This document shows, one piece after another, positions 1-8,119 of a stretch of DNA of 64,000 nucleotides. The position numbers were made by a program, and so were the translations under genes. Source of the stretch: Mycobacterium sp. (GTDB lineage: Bacteria; Actinomycetota; Actinomycetes; Mycobacteriales; Mycobacteriaceae). Each line of letters begins with the position of its first letter. Within the stretch, counting starts at the first letter, position 1. Below the pieces are notes generated by a model. It was not told the origin of the DNA. It saw only the letters and a list, made by a program, of their open reading frames with translations, and did not search any database. The stretch covers positions 1 to 64,000 of the forward strand of contig NZ_JAOPWB010000188.1 in the NCBI RefSeq assembly GCF_025965855.1. Direction: 5' to 3'.

Positions 1-17
1 GTCAGACTTCAAGTAGG

Positions 18-71
18 TCTCTCCTGCGGGTTTCGATTCGACTAGGCATCGACATCGAAACCACAGGAGAG
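18..71. repeat. Imperfect inverted repeat (strong hairpin)
   Basis: CTCTCCTGcGGGTTTCGAT on the left is nearly the reverse complement of ATCGAAACCaCAGGAGAG on the right, with about 16 nt between the arms. It could be a terminator or part of an insertion-sequence end. There is no T-tract, and the adjoining gene lies outside the window. Confidence 0.55.
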
Positions 72-136
72 GCCGCCACGGCGCTGACGCGCCGGGCGGG
101 ATCAAGGTAGGTCTGGGCAGATTCATGACCGCCTGC

Positions 137-225
137 GGGCACTTTCGTGTCCGCCGGTGGGCAGTTCTTATTGGCCGCGAACGGGCATTTCCATGTCCGC
201 CAGTGGGCATTTTTTCATGTCCGCC
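137..225. mobile_element. IS21-family-like terminal repeat ladder (element remnant)
   Basis: Four direct copies of a 19-21 bp unit, GGGCAnTTTnnnTGTCCGCC, lie at about 137-155, 159-177, 183-201 and 205-225, repeating every 22-24 bp. The second copy is degenerate. Multiple internal transposase-binding repeats at the termini are a hallmark of IS21-family elements, and actinobacterial members carry very similar GGGCA/TGTCCGCC units. No istA or istB reading frame follows on the right, so this is the end of an element extending left out of the window, or a solo end left by a deletion. The rest of 1-328 shows no gene. Confidence 0.6.
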
Positions 226-329
226 GACACAGGGTGCGGCGCTGGGAGCCGAGGATGCCAAACGGATCGGTCTGACGCCCCGCGTGTTCTTTCCGTTGTG
301 TGCCGTGGGCAGTCACCCCATCTAATGAC

Positions 330-614
330 TCCCTAGGCAGGCGGTCACGCCGGGATGACCAGCGGGCCCACCAGACCGGTGCCGTCCCGCACGCGAACCG
401 GAAGATGCGGGACGCCCCGGCTGTGCAGGTCGCGCACCATGCGCGGGTCGGCAACCAGGTAGTCCGACAGCACCACCAGATTGACGGCGTCGGGCGACAC
501 CCCGGCATGCGCCAGTTCGACCCTCAGCGCCCTCGTGCCGGTGAGCCTGACCCATAGGGCAGGCGGTAGGTGTACCGGCAACCGTCCGCAGACCGTCCGC
601 AGTACTACTGGCAA
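330..614 (-). pseudogene. Truncated, frameshifted ThiF/cyclodehydratase-like gene
   Basis: The 89-residue translation contains VLSDYLVADPRMVRDLH and VPHLPVRVRDGTGLVGPL. This resembles the middle of actinobacterial 'TOMM precursor leader peptide-binding' (ThiF-related, cyclodehydratase-type) proteins, where the sequence usually continues IPGxxSCLxCADLHR. Here the frame stops right after PLVIPA. The expected continuation (PGVTACLG) appears in the -1 frame, so one base seems to be missing near 347. Homology then ends completely near 330. The N-terminal part is also absent. The gene is therefore broken by a frameshift and by truncation at the IS-like scar. The family is recalled from memory, so its name is less certain than its broken state. 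Confidence 0.65.
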
Positions 615-702
615 CAGCTCTCAGCAGCCAACAGAACCAACCGTCTGAGCTGGCGTTTTATCTGACAGCCAACGCAGCTTGGATCACCAAACGGCGAGAA
701 CA

Positions 703-761
703 GCGGACTGCAAATCCGTCGGCTTACGCCTACACAGGTTCGAATCCTGTACCTGCCACCA
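703..761 (+). other. tRNA-Tyr 3' half, att-site-like remnant (anticodon GCA)
   Basis: The segment holds a good anticodon arm (GCGGA / TCCGT), a long class II variable arm (GGC-TTAC-GCC), a T arm (ACAGG-TTCGAAT-CCTGT), the acceptor 3' strand ACCTGCC, discriminator A and CCA. A long variable arm with this sequence is characteristic of bacterial tRNA-Tyr. The anticodon reads GCA where tRNA-Tyr has GTA. The 5' side (675-702) forms no D arm and has no GGCAGGT to pair with the acceptor strand, so no complete tRNA exists. Homology from the anticodon stem to CCA is the usual core of an integrase attachment site. The stop codon of the adjacent operon lies 5 bp away. Confidence 0.7.
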
Positions 762-765
762 ACGC

Positions 766-3700
766 TCAGGGCGAGGGCGTTTCACCGGCTTCCCGCAACC
801 TTGCCGGTGCCGCCTGGGCGCCGGGAGCGGAGAAAAGCGACTTCGGCGCGACCTGCGGCGACGCGGCGGGCTCGACGCGCTCCATCGCGCTCCGAAATGG
901 CGAACCCACGGAACGCTGGGCGGACGCCTCCGGTGTATAGCGCGCGGCTTGCGGCACGGAGACGACCGGGTTCGCCGTCTGGGCTCTCATGCGCGGACCG
1001 GCGAACTGAGACTCGAAGTCGTGATCGGGCGGCCTGAGCACCTGACGCTCCCCAAGTCCACGGTCGAAGGGGCCGCCTGGGTCGAAGGGGCCGCCTGGGT
1101 CGAAGAGGCTCTCCGGGTCGAACCCGGTGGCTGAGATTTGGCTCGTGACATAGCTGTCGGGCGGTAGATCCACCCGCGGCGGCCACGTTGGGTCCGGTCC
1201 TTGACCGGCCTGCGTTTCCGGGGTGCTCTGGCCCCCGGTGTCGCCCCCGGACGGGACGCGCGGATCCTGCGGTCGCGCGGAACGTCTCCCGCCATCGTTG
1301 GCGGGTCGATTCTCAGCGGCGTTGGCCGGCTGTGCGTGCGGCCACTGCGCGGTCGACGCCTGCGGCGACCCCGGCCTTGCGCCCGTCATCTGCTCGAGGT
1401 ACTGCCGCCACGCCTGGAGGTAGCCGAACAATTGCTGGGTGTAGTCAGCCGGCGCGGGAGGCATCGGTGCCACCGGAGCGGTGGGTGTCGGCGGCATCGG
1501 CGGTGTGGGTGGCATGAATGGCCCGGCCGCCGGCATGGACGGCACCGTGGGCATCGCGAAGGGGGCGGTCGGGAACGGTAATCCGGCCGTCATTGCCGTC
1601 CACTGGTCGATGAACTGTCGCCAGGTCTGCAAATAGGCGAGCAACTGCTGGTTGTAATCGGTTGTGGGCATGAACATTTCTTGACCTCCAGCGGGTGGCG
1701 GGATAAAGGACGTGGGATCGACGAAATCCAACGGATGCGGCAGCGACCGCTCGCAGTATCGCGAGTCGAGCGTGCGTACGGCCCGGGTGTCGGCCGGCTC
1801 GCGGTTTTCGATGTCGAACACGTAGCAGTAGTCACCGGCCGGTGTCGGCATCCGAATCGGGCTCGACATGCCTTGATCGAGGAAGCCGAAGGGAAACTCC
1901 CAGTTGAGCGTGGTCTTCTGCCGGCGATCGAGACCGCCCGATTTAACCCAGATGTAGTGGTCGAGGATGGCGTTGACGGCGTGCCGTCCCGACTCGCACG
2001 CAGCCTCCATCGACGTCAGCCGGGTGAACGTCTTGTTCCACGTGCCCGCGAAGACCACCGAATTGTTGTGCACCTGATAGCCGCCATGGCGGGCCTGCCA
2101 GACGTTCCGCTGCTCGAGATCTTCGAGCCACCAGTCGTCGGGCGGTGCGCTGCTCCAGGACGACCCGTGCGGATTCCACGGGTCGCTGCCGGGCCGATTG
2201 TTCCAGTCCCCGACGATGGGAACGAGATACGGTGCCTCGTTGAGAACCACGCGGCCCTGGCCCTGTCCGGGTCCGGTAGCCATGATCAGGTTGCGATCGA
2301 GCGCGTACCAGGCGGGCCACGGCATGACCTCCGCCCCGACGGATCCGGCGTTGCTCGTAAGCGCGGAAATGATCTGGCGCCATACCTCCGCGGCGATTTC
2401 GTCAGGAGTGCAGTCGCGGGCCGCCTTGCCCAGGTGGCTGGAGGGGGTATTGAAATCCCCGATGTCGACTGAGAGCACCGAGACGTGGCCGTCGCGGTCC
2501 AGAATCGGTCGCCGCTCCCACAATCCAGCCTGGTTGATTGACGACAGCGCCCACTCCGTGCCGGCGTACAACATGTGTCCCCGGAGCAGCTGAAATTCCG
2601 TGTCGAAGTAGTACTGGATGCCGCACAGTGTCTGGAACCGGTCCCATGGCACCCGTCCCAGCTCATTCATCGAGTAAGGATTTCGCCGCCGCTTGGGCCG
2701 GGTCGTGCCGGGCTGCAGGGGGCCGCCGGGCGGGGGAGGGATGGTGGTGAAACCGTCCAGCCTGGCCACGGTGCCGCCGGTGCCCGCCGCGCGCAGCGCG
2801 GTGGTGAGGTATTCGGCCGCCGGGGCGTCGACGGCAACGACCGTGTAGTCCGGAGTCAGCCCCGTACCGTCGGCCAACGTGATCTGCACACGGGGTCGCA
2901 GATGGGGTGGCTGAGTCGGGTCGAGTGCCGGAGGGTCGAGGCGAGTCGCCGCATTGCGGACGAAGCGGACGCCGAGTGCGACGAGGTGGCGATACCAGTG
3001 GTCGAACCACGACTCGGTGGTGGGACCGTTGAGCACTCCATCGGCCTTGTCGTCGCGGTCCATACTCAGGTACAGCTGCAGATACGTGCTGATGTTGGTG
3101 CGCGCGTCCCCCCAGAGTGCGTCGAGAGCGACCAGAACCCTTGGCATTTGGCGCAACAGCGCGTCGCAACGTGGTGTGTAAGAGAATTGGTTGATTCCGG
3201 TCATGCTGTCGTGTCCGACGAAGAAGTCGTAGGCGGACACGTTTTGCAGTTCCCGCGCCCGACGCAGCGGGCTGGTGACGAGGTAGCGCAGCATCCTGCT
3301 CTGGAAGGTTGTTGCGTCGCTGGGGGTGAGGCCCACCGTCGCGAGTTGGCCAAGGATCCCGAGAAACTCAGCGCCATTGCGTGGGAGTTCGCGCGGAAAG
3401 ACGAGGGACGGTTTTCCGTCGATCGTGATGCCCTGGGTGATCACCCGCCGGACGTTGTCATAAACGGTGCGGGAAGTCGGTGTCCAGCCGGCCGTCCCAT
3501 TGAGCTGGTAGACCGGGATGCGCTGGAACAGGTCCCAGGTGTGTAGGTAGTACGCCGGGAAGAAGCGAAAGCCATGCTCGCCCGCAACCGCTCGCCCAGT
3601 GGCACGTGGCTGGCCGCGTCGGCCCGGGAAGGGGCGCAGCTCGGCTCGGCTCCCGCCCTCCGCGCCCACCGTCGAGTACTGAGATGCGGCGAGGCCACCG

Positions 3701-3897
3701 AGCTTGACGGGCGGGTAGGTCCCTGCCGGCTCGGGTCCCAACCCGTTGCGCTCGTCCTGCCGTGCCTCGTACACCGTGACCACGAAGCCGCGCTCCGCCA
3801 GTTCCTGCGCGGCGGTGAGGCCCGCGATGCCCGCCCCGAGGACCGCCACGGTGGGGCGTCGTTCACAGGATGCCGGGGTCCGGATTTGCTCGCTCAT
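766..3897 (-). CDS. FAD-dependent isoprenoid oxidoreductase with disordered repeat-bearing tail
   Basis: This 1043-aa protein is the last gene of the shell/isoprenoid operon. An N-terminal Rossmann fold (GAGIAG, residues 21-26, then E at the end of beta-2) and EHGFRFFPAYYLH (107-119) place it with flavin amine oxidase/hydroxysqualene dehydroxylase/carotenoid desaturase-type enzymes. The FAD enzyme spans about residues 15-650. From about 732 to the end the chain is low-complexity and rich in Pro, Ala and Gly. The tail contains two copies of DYxQQLxxYLQxWRQ (747-761 and 818-832) and the repeat FDPGGPFDPGGPFD. The ATG overlaps the preceding stop as ATGA, and this decides the start against a 40-codon longer frame. 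Family enzymes are usually 450-650 aa, so the tail is extra. Substrate unknown; I infer a polyprenyl or terpene intermediate from the neighbours. Confidence 0.75.
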   Translation of the reverse strand: MSEQIRTPASCERRPTVAVLGAGIAGLTAAQELAERGFVVTVYEARQDERNGLGPEPAGTYPPVKLGGLAASQYSTVGAEGGSRAELRPFPGRRGQPRATGRAVAGEHGFRFFPAYYLHTWDLFQRIPVYQLNGTAGWTPTSRTVYDNVRRVITQGITIDGKPSLVFPRELPRNGAEFLGILGQLATVGLTPSDATTFQSRMLRYLVTSPLRRARELQNVSAYDFFVGHDSMTGINQFSYTPRCDALLRQMPRVLVALDALWGDARTNISTYLQLYLSMDRDDKADGVLNGPTTESWFDHWYRHLVALGVRFVRNAATRLDPPALDPTQPPHLRPRVQITLADGTGLTPDYTVVAVDAPAAEYLTTALRAAGTGGTVARLDGFTTIPPPPGGPLQPGTTRPKRRRNPYSMNELGRVPWDRFQTLCGIQYYFDTEFQLLRGHMLYAGTEWALSSINQAGLWERRPILDRDGHVSVLSVDIGDFNTPSSHLGKAARDCTPDEIAAEVWRQIISALTSNAGSVGAEVMPWPAWYALDRNLIMATGPGQGQGRVVLNEAPYLVPIVGDWNNRPGSDPWNPHGSSWSSAPPDDWWLEDLEQRNVWQARHGGYQVHNNSVVFAGTWNKTFTRLTSMEAACESGRHAVNAILDHYIWVKSGGLDRRQKTTLNWEFPFGFLDQGMSSPIRMPTPAGDYCYVFDIENREPADTRAVRTLDSRYCERSLPHPLDFVDPTSFIPPPAGGQEMFMPTTDYNQQLLAYLQTWRQFIDQWTAMTAGLPFPTAPFAMPTVPSMPAAGPFMPPTPPMPPTPTAPVAPMPPAPADYTQQLFGYLQAWRQYLEQMTGARPGSPQASTAQWPHAQPANAAENRPANDGGRRSARPQDPRVPSGGDTGGQSTPETQAGQGPDPTWPPRVDLPPDSYVTSQISATGFDPESLFDPGGPFDPGGPFDRGLGERQVLRPPDHDFESQFAGPRMRAQTANPVVSVPQAARYTPEASAQRSVGSPFRSAMERVEPAASPQVAPKSLFSAPGAQAAPARLREAGETPSP

Positions 3898-4295
3898 GCG
3901 CCCGCCCGGAGTTCGGACAGCAGACCGGGCTGCGTGGACGCCCGGACCGCGGCGTGCACGTACGCGAGCAGCGAGTCGTGAGCACGCTGGAGATCGTCGA
4001 GCGAACCGCGAACCCAAACCGTGCCCGCCTCCACGGCGTCGCCAAGCCCCACCCTGGCATCGAGCAGATCGAGGATGGCGACTCTCGAAGCGACGATCCG
4101 GACCCCGGGCGTCTGCGCCGCACCATTGGACACCTGAAGTCGATCACCACCTCGAAGTGAAAACACCTCGCCGTCTACGTCGAGTTCGACCACCATCGGG
4201 CCGATCTCTGCTAACAGCAGTCGGTAACTTTTGGGCACCTCGTCCTGCAGGTGCTCGACCGAACGCCGCAATAGCGACGAAACCCGTTCAGCCAT
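3894..4295 (-). CDS. SCP2-like lipid-carrier domain protein
   Basis: This 133-aa protein has the size and layout of a sterol-carrier-protein-2-type domain: an N-terminal helix, a beta hairpin carrying VVELDVDGEVFSLRGGD, then an ARVGLGDAVEAGTVWVRGSLDDLQRAHD segment like the SCP2 helix that closes the lipid tunnel. Such domains bind lipids or isoprenoid precursors in the cytosol. It overlaps the upstream gene by 8 nt and the downstream oxidoreductase by ATGA, so it is translationally coupled in the operon. The ATG at 4295 is preferred over a start six codons upstream. I infer a role carrying or presenting a hydrophobic intermediate to the oxidoreductase; assignment to SCP2 is by pattern only. 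Confidence 0.55.
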   Translation of the reverse strand: MAERVSSLLRRSVEHLQDEVPKSYRLLLAEIGPMVVELDVDGEVFSLRGGDRLQVSNGAAQTPGVRIVASRVAILDLLDARVGLGDAVEAGTVWVRGSLDDLQRAHDSLLAYVHAAVRASTQPGLLSELRAGA

Positions 4296-5310
4296 GGAGG
4301 AACTCGAATACACCGGTACCGACGAAGTCCAAGTCCTCGCCTTTTACCGTGCCGCTCGCACGGACAGTACCGTCTGTTTCACAGAGCACAGTCGATCGGT
4401 CGAGGCATACCTCGCTCGGTTGCGCCAGACGGGCATAAGAACGCGAGCGGAACTCGGCGTGCACCTTGTCGCCTGCCCGTGTCGCGGTGATCTCAATCCG
4501 TTCCGGCACACCCGGCACCTCGCCGTCCAGCAGCAGCCGCATCGGGGGCGGCAAGGTGCAGTCGGCCGCGCGGCCGAGCAGGCCGTGCATGCGCGCCTGC
4601 ACCGCCGCGTGCCGGAATATCGCTGCGGGCTCATCGTGGTGCCAGACGTAGAGCGATCGGGACAGACAGCGCAGCCGCCTCCGGTCGGTTATCTGCACGA
4701 ATACCATCGACCACGGGTCCCCAGGTCCGGTCGGCAAAATGGTGCCCCACGTCCAACCGAAGTCGTCGCCCCACCAGAACCGACCCCAGTTGTGATCGTG
4801 ATAAGCAAGGCCGTCTTCCATCCGGTGTTCTCGGCCGCTGATACGTAGCCATCCGGCGGCGCGCAGCCTCGGTACGAAGAGCCAACTGAGGCGGCCCTCA
4901 CCGGCCGGTTCGTTGCGAACCACGAATGGCTGGCTTGCCGAGGTGAAATGCAAATTACCCCGAATGCCCTTGTCCGGCAGGTCGATTGCCACCCGATAGC
5001 CGTCGGGTGTTATGGTCATCCGGTTGCCGCCGATTGTCAGTTCACCCAGGTCGGCCGAGACGTTCAGAGCGCGCCGGTCGAACCGCTCGACGGCGCCGGT
5101 CCAGGTCTCGTCGTGAGCGATCACGATGACGCGTGGCGCAAGCCGGACTTCGTCGGTGGCGAGCACTTCGTTGGTGAGGCTGAAGTTGATCAAGATCCGC
5201 ACGCCACGCCCGTGGACCACGAAGTGGTGCCACTCCTTGAAACCCGTGGGCCGGGCAGTGGCCAGCACCGGGGCACGGAGGAAGTCGCTGCGTGCGAGCA
5301 CTGCGCTCAT
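4288..5310 (-). CDS. CrtC/AttH-type lipocalin-fold hydratase-like protein
   Basis: This 340-aa protein carries GLAYHDHNWG (residues 167-176) followed by an aromatic WGDDFGWTWG stretch. That is the signature of the carotenoid 1,2-hydratase (CrtC)/AttH family of double-lipocalin proteins, whose Tyr and Asp in the YHDHN segment are implicated in hydration of an isoprenoid double bond. Length fits the family (about 300-400 aa). The ATG at 5310 overlaps the preceding TGA as ATGA, so the much longer open frame upstream is not used. With the polyprenyl diphosphate synthase and FAD oxidoreductase in the same operon it probably acts on a linear or cyclised isoprenoid. No carotenoid synthase or desaturase pair is present, so the substrate need not be a carotenoid. 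Confidence 0.65.
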   Translation of the reverse strand: MSAVLARSDFLRAPVLATARPTGFKEWHHFVVHGRGVRILINFSLTNEVLATDEVRLAPRVIVIAHDETWTGAVERFDRRALNVSADLGELTIGGNRMTITPDGYRVAIDLPDKGIRGNLHFTSASQPFVVRNEPAGEGRLSWLFVPRLRAAGWLRISGREHRMEDGLAYHDHNWGRFWWGDDFGWTWGTILPTGPGDPWSMVFVQITDRRRLRCLSRSLYVWHHDEPAAIFRHAAVQARMHGLLGRAADCTLPPPMRLLLDGEVPGVPERIEITATRAGDKVHAEFRSRSYARLAQPSEVCLDRSTVLCETDGTVRASGTVKGEDLDFVGTGVFEFLHG

Positions 5311-5588
5311 CGCAGCCACCGCGTGGTCGGTGCCGCGGGCGGCGGCGCAACGGCAGCCGGATTCTGCTGTGCGATGGTCGAATTGGGTAATCGCTCGATC
5401 GCCGCACCGATGCTCGCAAGCCCGAGCAGGACGTGCACGAAGTCGTCCGGGTGGCGGGGACCCCCAGCTCGGCGGTCGACGTCGGCGGCCAGCGTGCGAA
5501 CCACCCGGGCCAGCCCGGCGAGGCCAAGCAGGTAGCCAATGAAATCGCTTTGGTCGGCGAGCGCTTCGCGGGGATCGGTGAGCGTCAT
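5307..5588 (-). CDS. Small helical protein of the shell/isoprenoid operon
   Basis: This 93-aa protein is not recognised. The first 70 residues look helical (FIGYLLGLAGLARVVRTLAAD and FVHVLLGLASIGAAIERL), and a Pro/Ala-rich tail of about 20 residues follows. Start ATG and the upstream stop form ATGA, and its own stop overlaps the next start in the same way. Tight coupling suggests stoichiometric production with its neighbours, for example as a subunit, adaptor or minor shell component. No catalytic motif is visible. Confidence 0.65.
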   Translation of the reverse strand: MTLTDPREALADQSDFIGYLLGLAGLARVVRTLAADVDRRAGGPRHPDDFVHVLLGLASIGAAIERLPNSTIAQQNPAAVAPPPAAPTTRWLR

Positions 5589-6039
5589 GCGAACCCCTCG
5601 GGCCGCAGGCGAGCCAGGATGGAATCGTCGAGGCCATGCCCGATGACGGCGTCGGCCAGCAGGTCCGCCCAGGCGTCGGGGCCGGCGTTGGGCGCGGCGG
5701 GACCGTCGAGAACGTTGAGGCTGACCATCTCCCAGACGCGTCGGAGGTTCTCCACTGCTTCGGAGGCGACCAACGCGTCGCGCAGCCGCGCCCCGCGGGG
5801 GGTGTCTGCGTAACGGCGGCCCTCGGCAAGGAGTAGGTCGTGCAGCCCTCGGGCGGCCGCTGGGTTACCCAGGACCGCGCGGCGCGCGCCAAGAAGCAGG
5901 TCGAACACGGTCCGCTCCGCCCCGCCGGCCTCGTCCGGCGGGGCCGGGTGCAACCGCGGGGCCTCGCGCTCGATGAGGTCGAGAGTGAGTTCGCGGATCC
6001 GCTCGAGTTCCGCCAGCATGCCGAGCAAGCCTTCGGGGT

Positions 6040-6043
<4 letters not shown>
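5585..6043 (-). CDS. Helical protein of unknown function in the shell/isoprenoid operon
   Basis: This 152-aa protein starts with GTG, which overlaps the stop of the polyprenyl synthase gene as GTGA. A longer frame upstream is rejected because it would run deep into that gene. It is almost entirely predicted helix (LLGMLAELERIRELTLDLIERE, then FDLLLGARRAVLG, then ALVASEAVENLRRVWEMVSLN) with no cysteines and no recognised motif. The position between the prenyl synthase and the CrtC-like gene suggests an accessory or adaptor role in the same pathway. Like the 93-aa product downstream it contains an 'LLxGLxxLxR'-type helical pattern, but I cannot show homology. Confidence 0.65.
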
Positions 6044-7245
<1,202 letters not shown>

Positions 7246-8011
7246 CGGTGATCCTTGTCGCGTAACGGATCCGGGGGGAGAGCTGGATTGTGCCCGTGCT
7301 GGTTTCGCCGTCGACCTCCAGGCTGGGGAGGACACTGAATGCGAGGTCCAACGGCTCCTCACCGGGTGATGCCTCCGGCGCCGCGCCTTGCGCGATCCGC
7401 CGGCGACGGCCGATGAAGACCATCCGGACCTGCTTTTGGTTAGTACCGTCGAGCGGCTCGAATCGGTACAGCGAGTTGATGTTCGCCGCAGCCAGTATCT
7501 GCTGAAGGATGTTGTAATAGCCGCTGACCAACTGGTTGAGCTTTTGGAGCCCCACAGTATTGGTGATCAGGCAGGACGGCGCCCGATATCCGGCGCTCTC
7601 GACGAGCACGCGGGCGCCGATCAGCGAGTCCTGCAGGTCCTGGGCGCCGGTCGACGTGAAGGTGATGATATTGGGCGCCTTCGCGGCCGCGTAGCACGCC
7701 TTGAGGACGTCGGTGTCAAAGTTGTTGGCGAGGGTCTTGGTCGCTGCCATCACTCCGGTGAGCAGGGCATCGGGGGTCGGCGCAATCGCCTCCGCGACTG
7801 TTTGCTGGATCGTTGGCGGCGGAGGCGGAGACGGAGGTGGGGCGAGGGGTAGAAAGCCCGCGGACGTACCCAGCAGGCCATTGGCGACATTGAGCTGGCC
7901 GGGGTCGCCGGTGTCCCAATGCGGGATCGCCTGCCAGGCAATGCTGCACTGCGCGAGCGTCTCGCAAACTGCCTGGTTGGCAAGGGCCAAATACTCAGCT
8001 GTGAAGTACAT

Positions 8012-8119
8012 GGTGCCACTCCTCGACCGCCCCCGACTATCGATCAAATCATGGCAGACAAGATCGACACGTGCGCAACTTATTCACCGAAGTTCAAAAA
8101 AGTGGAGTAGTGCACTACT
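8012..8119 (-). promoter_or_regulatory. Leader of the shell/isoprenoid operon with 14-bp palindrome
   Basis: 103 bp separate the cyclase stop from the shell-protein ATG, the only real gap in an otherwise overlapping gene chain. AGTAGTGCACTACT, a perfect 14-bp palindrome, sits at 8106-8119 across the end of the cyclase gene. It is followed (reading the minus strand) by an A/T-richer stretch and by the Shine-Dalgarno GAGGAG at 8019-8024. A repressor or activator site controlling the operon is a reasonable inference. It does not resemble a CRP site (TGTGA-N6-TCACA). Confidence 0.45.

Noticed and set aside
661-761. Complete tRNA-Cys gene
   Set aside because: The anticodon is GCA, but the arm sequences are those of class II tRNA-Tyr, and no D arm or 5' acceptor strand can be formed.
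679-1134. 151-codon plus-strand open frame starting in the tRNA remnant
   Set aside because: It is the antisense of the repetitive FDPGGP tail of the FAD oxidoreductase and of the tRNA-like sequence; no family resemblance.
4288-5892. 534-codon open frame containing the CrtC-like gene
   Set aside because: The extra 194 N-terminal codons run across the 93-aa and 152-aa genes and are Arg/Pro-rich shadow sequence. The ATGA overlap at 5310 gives the natural start.
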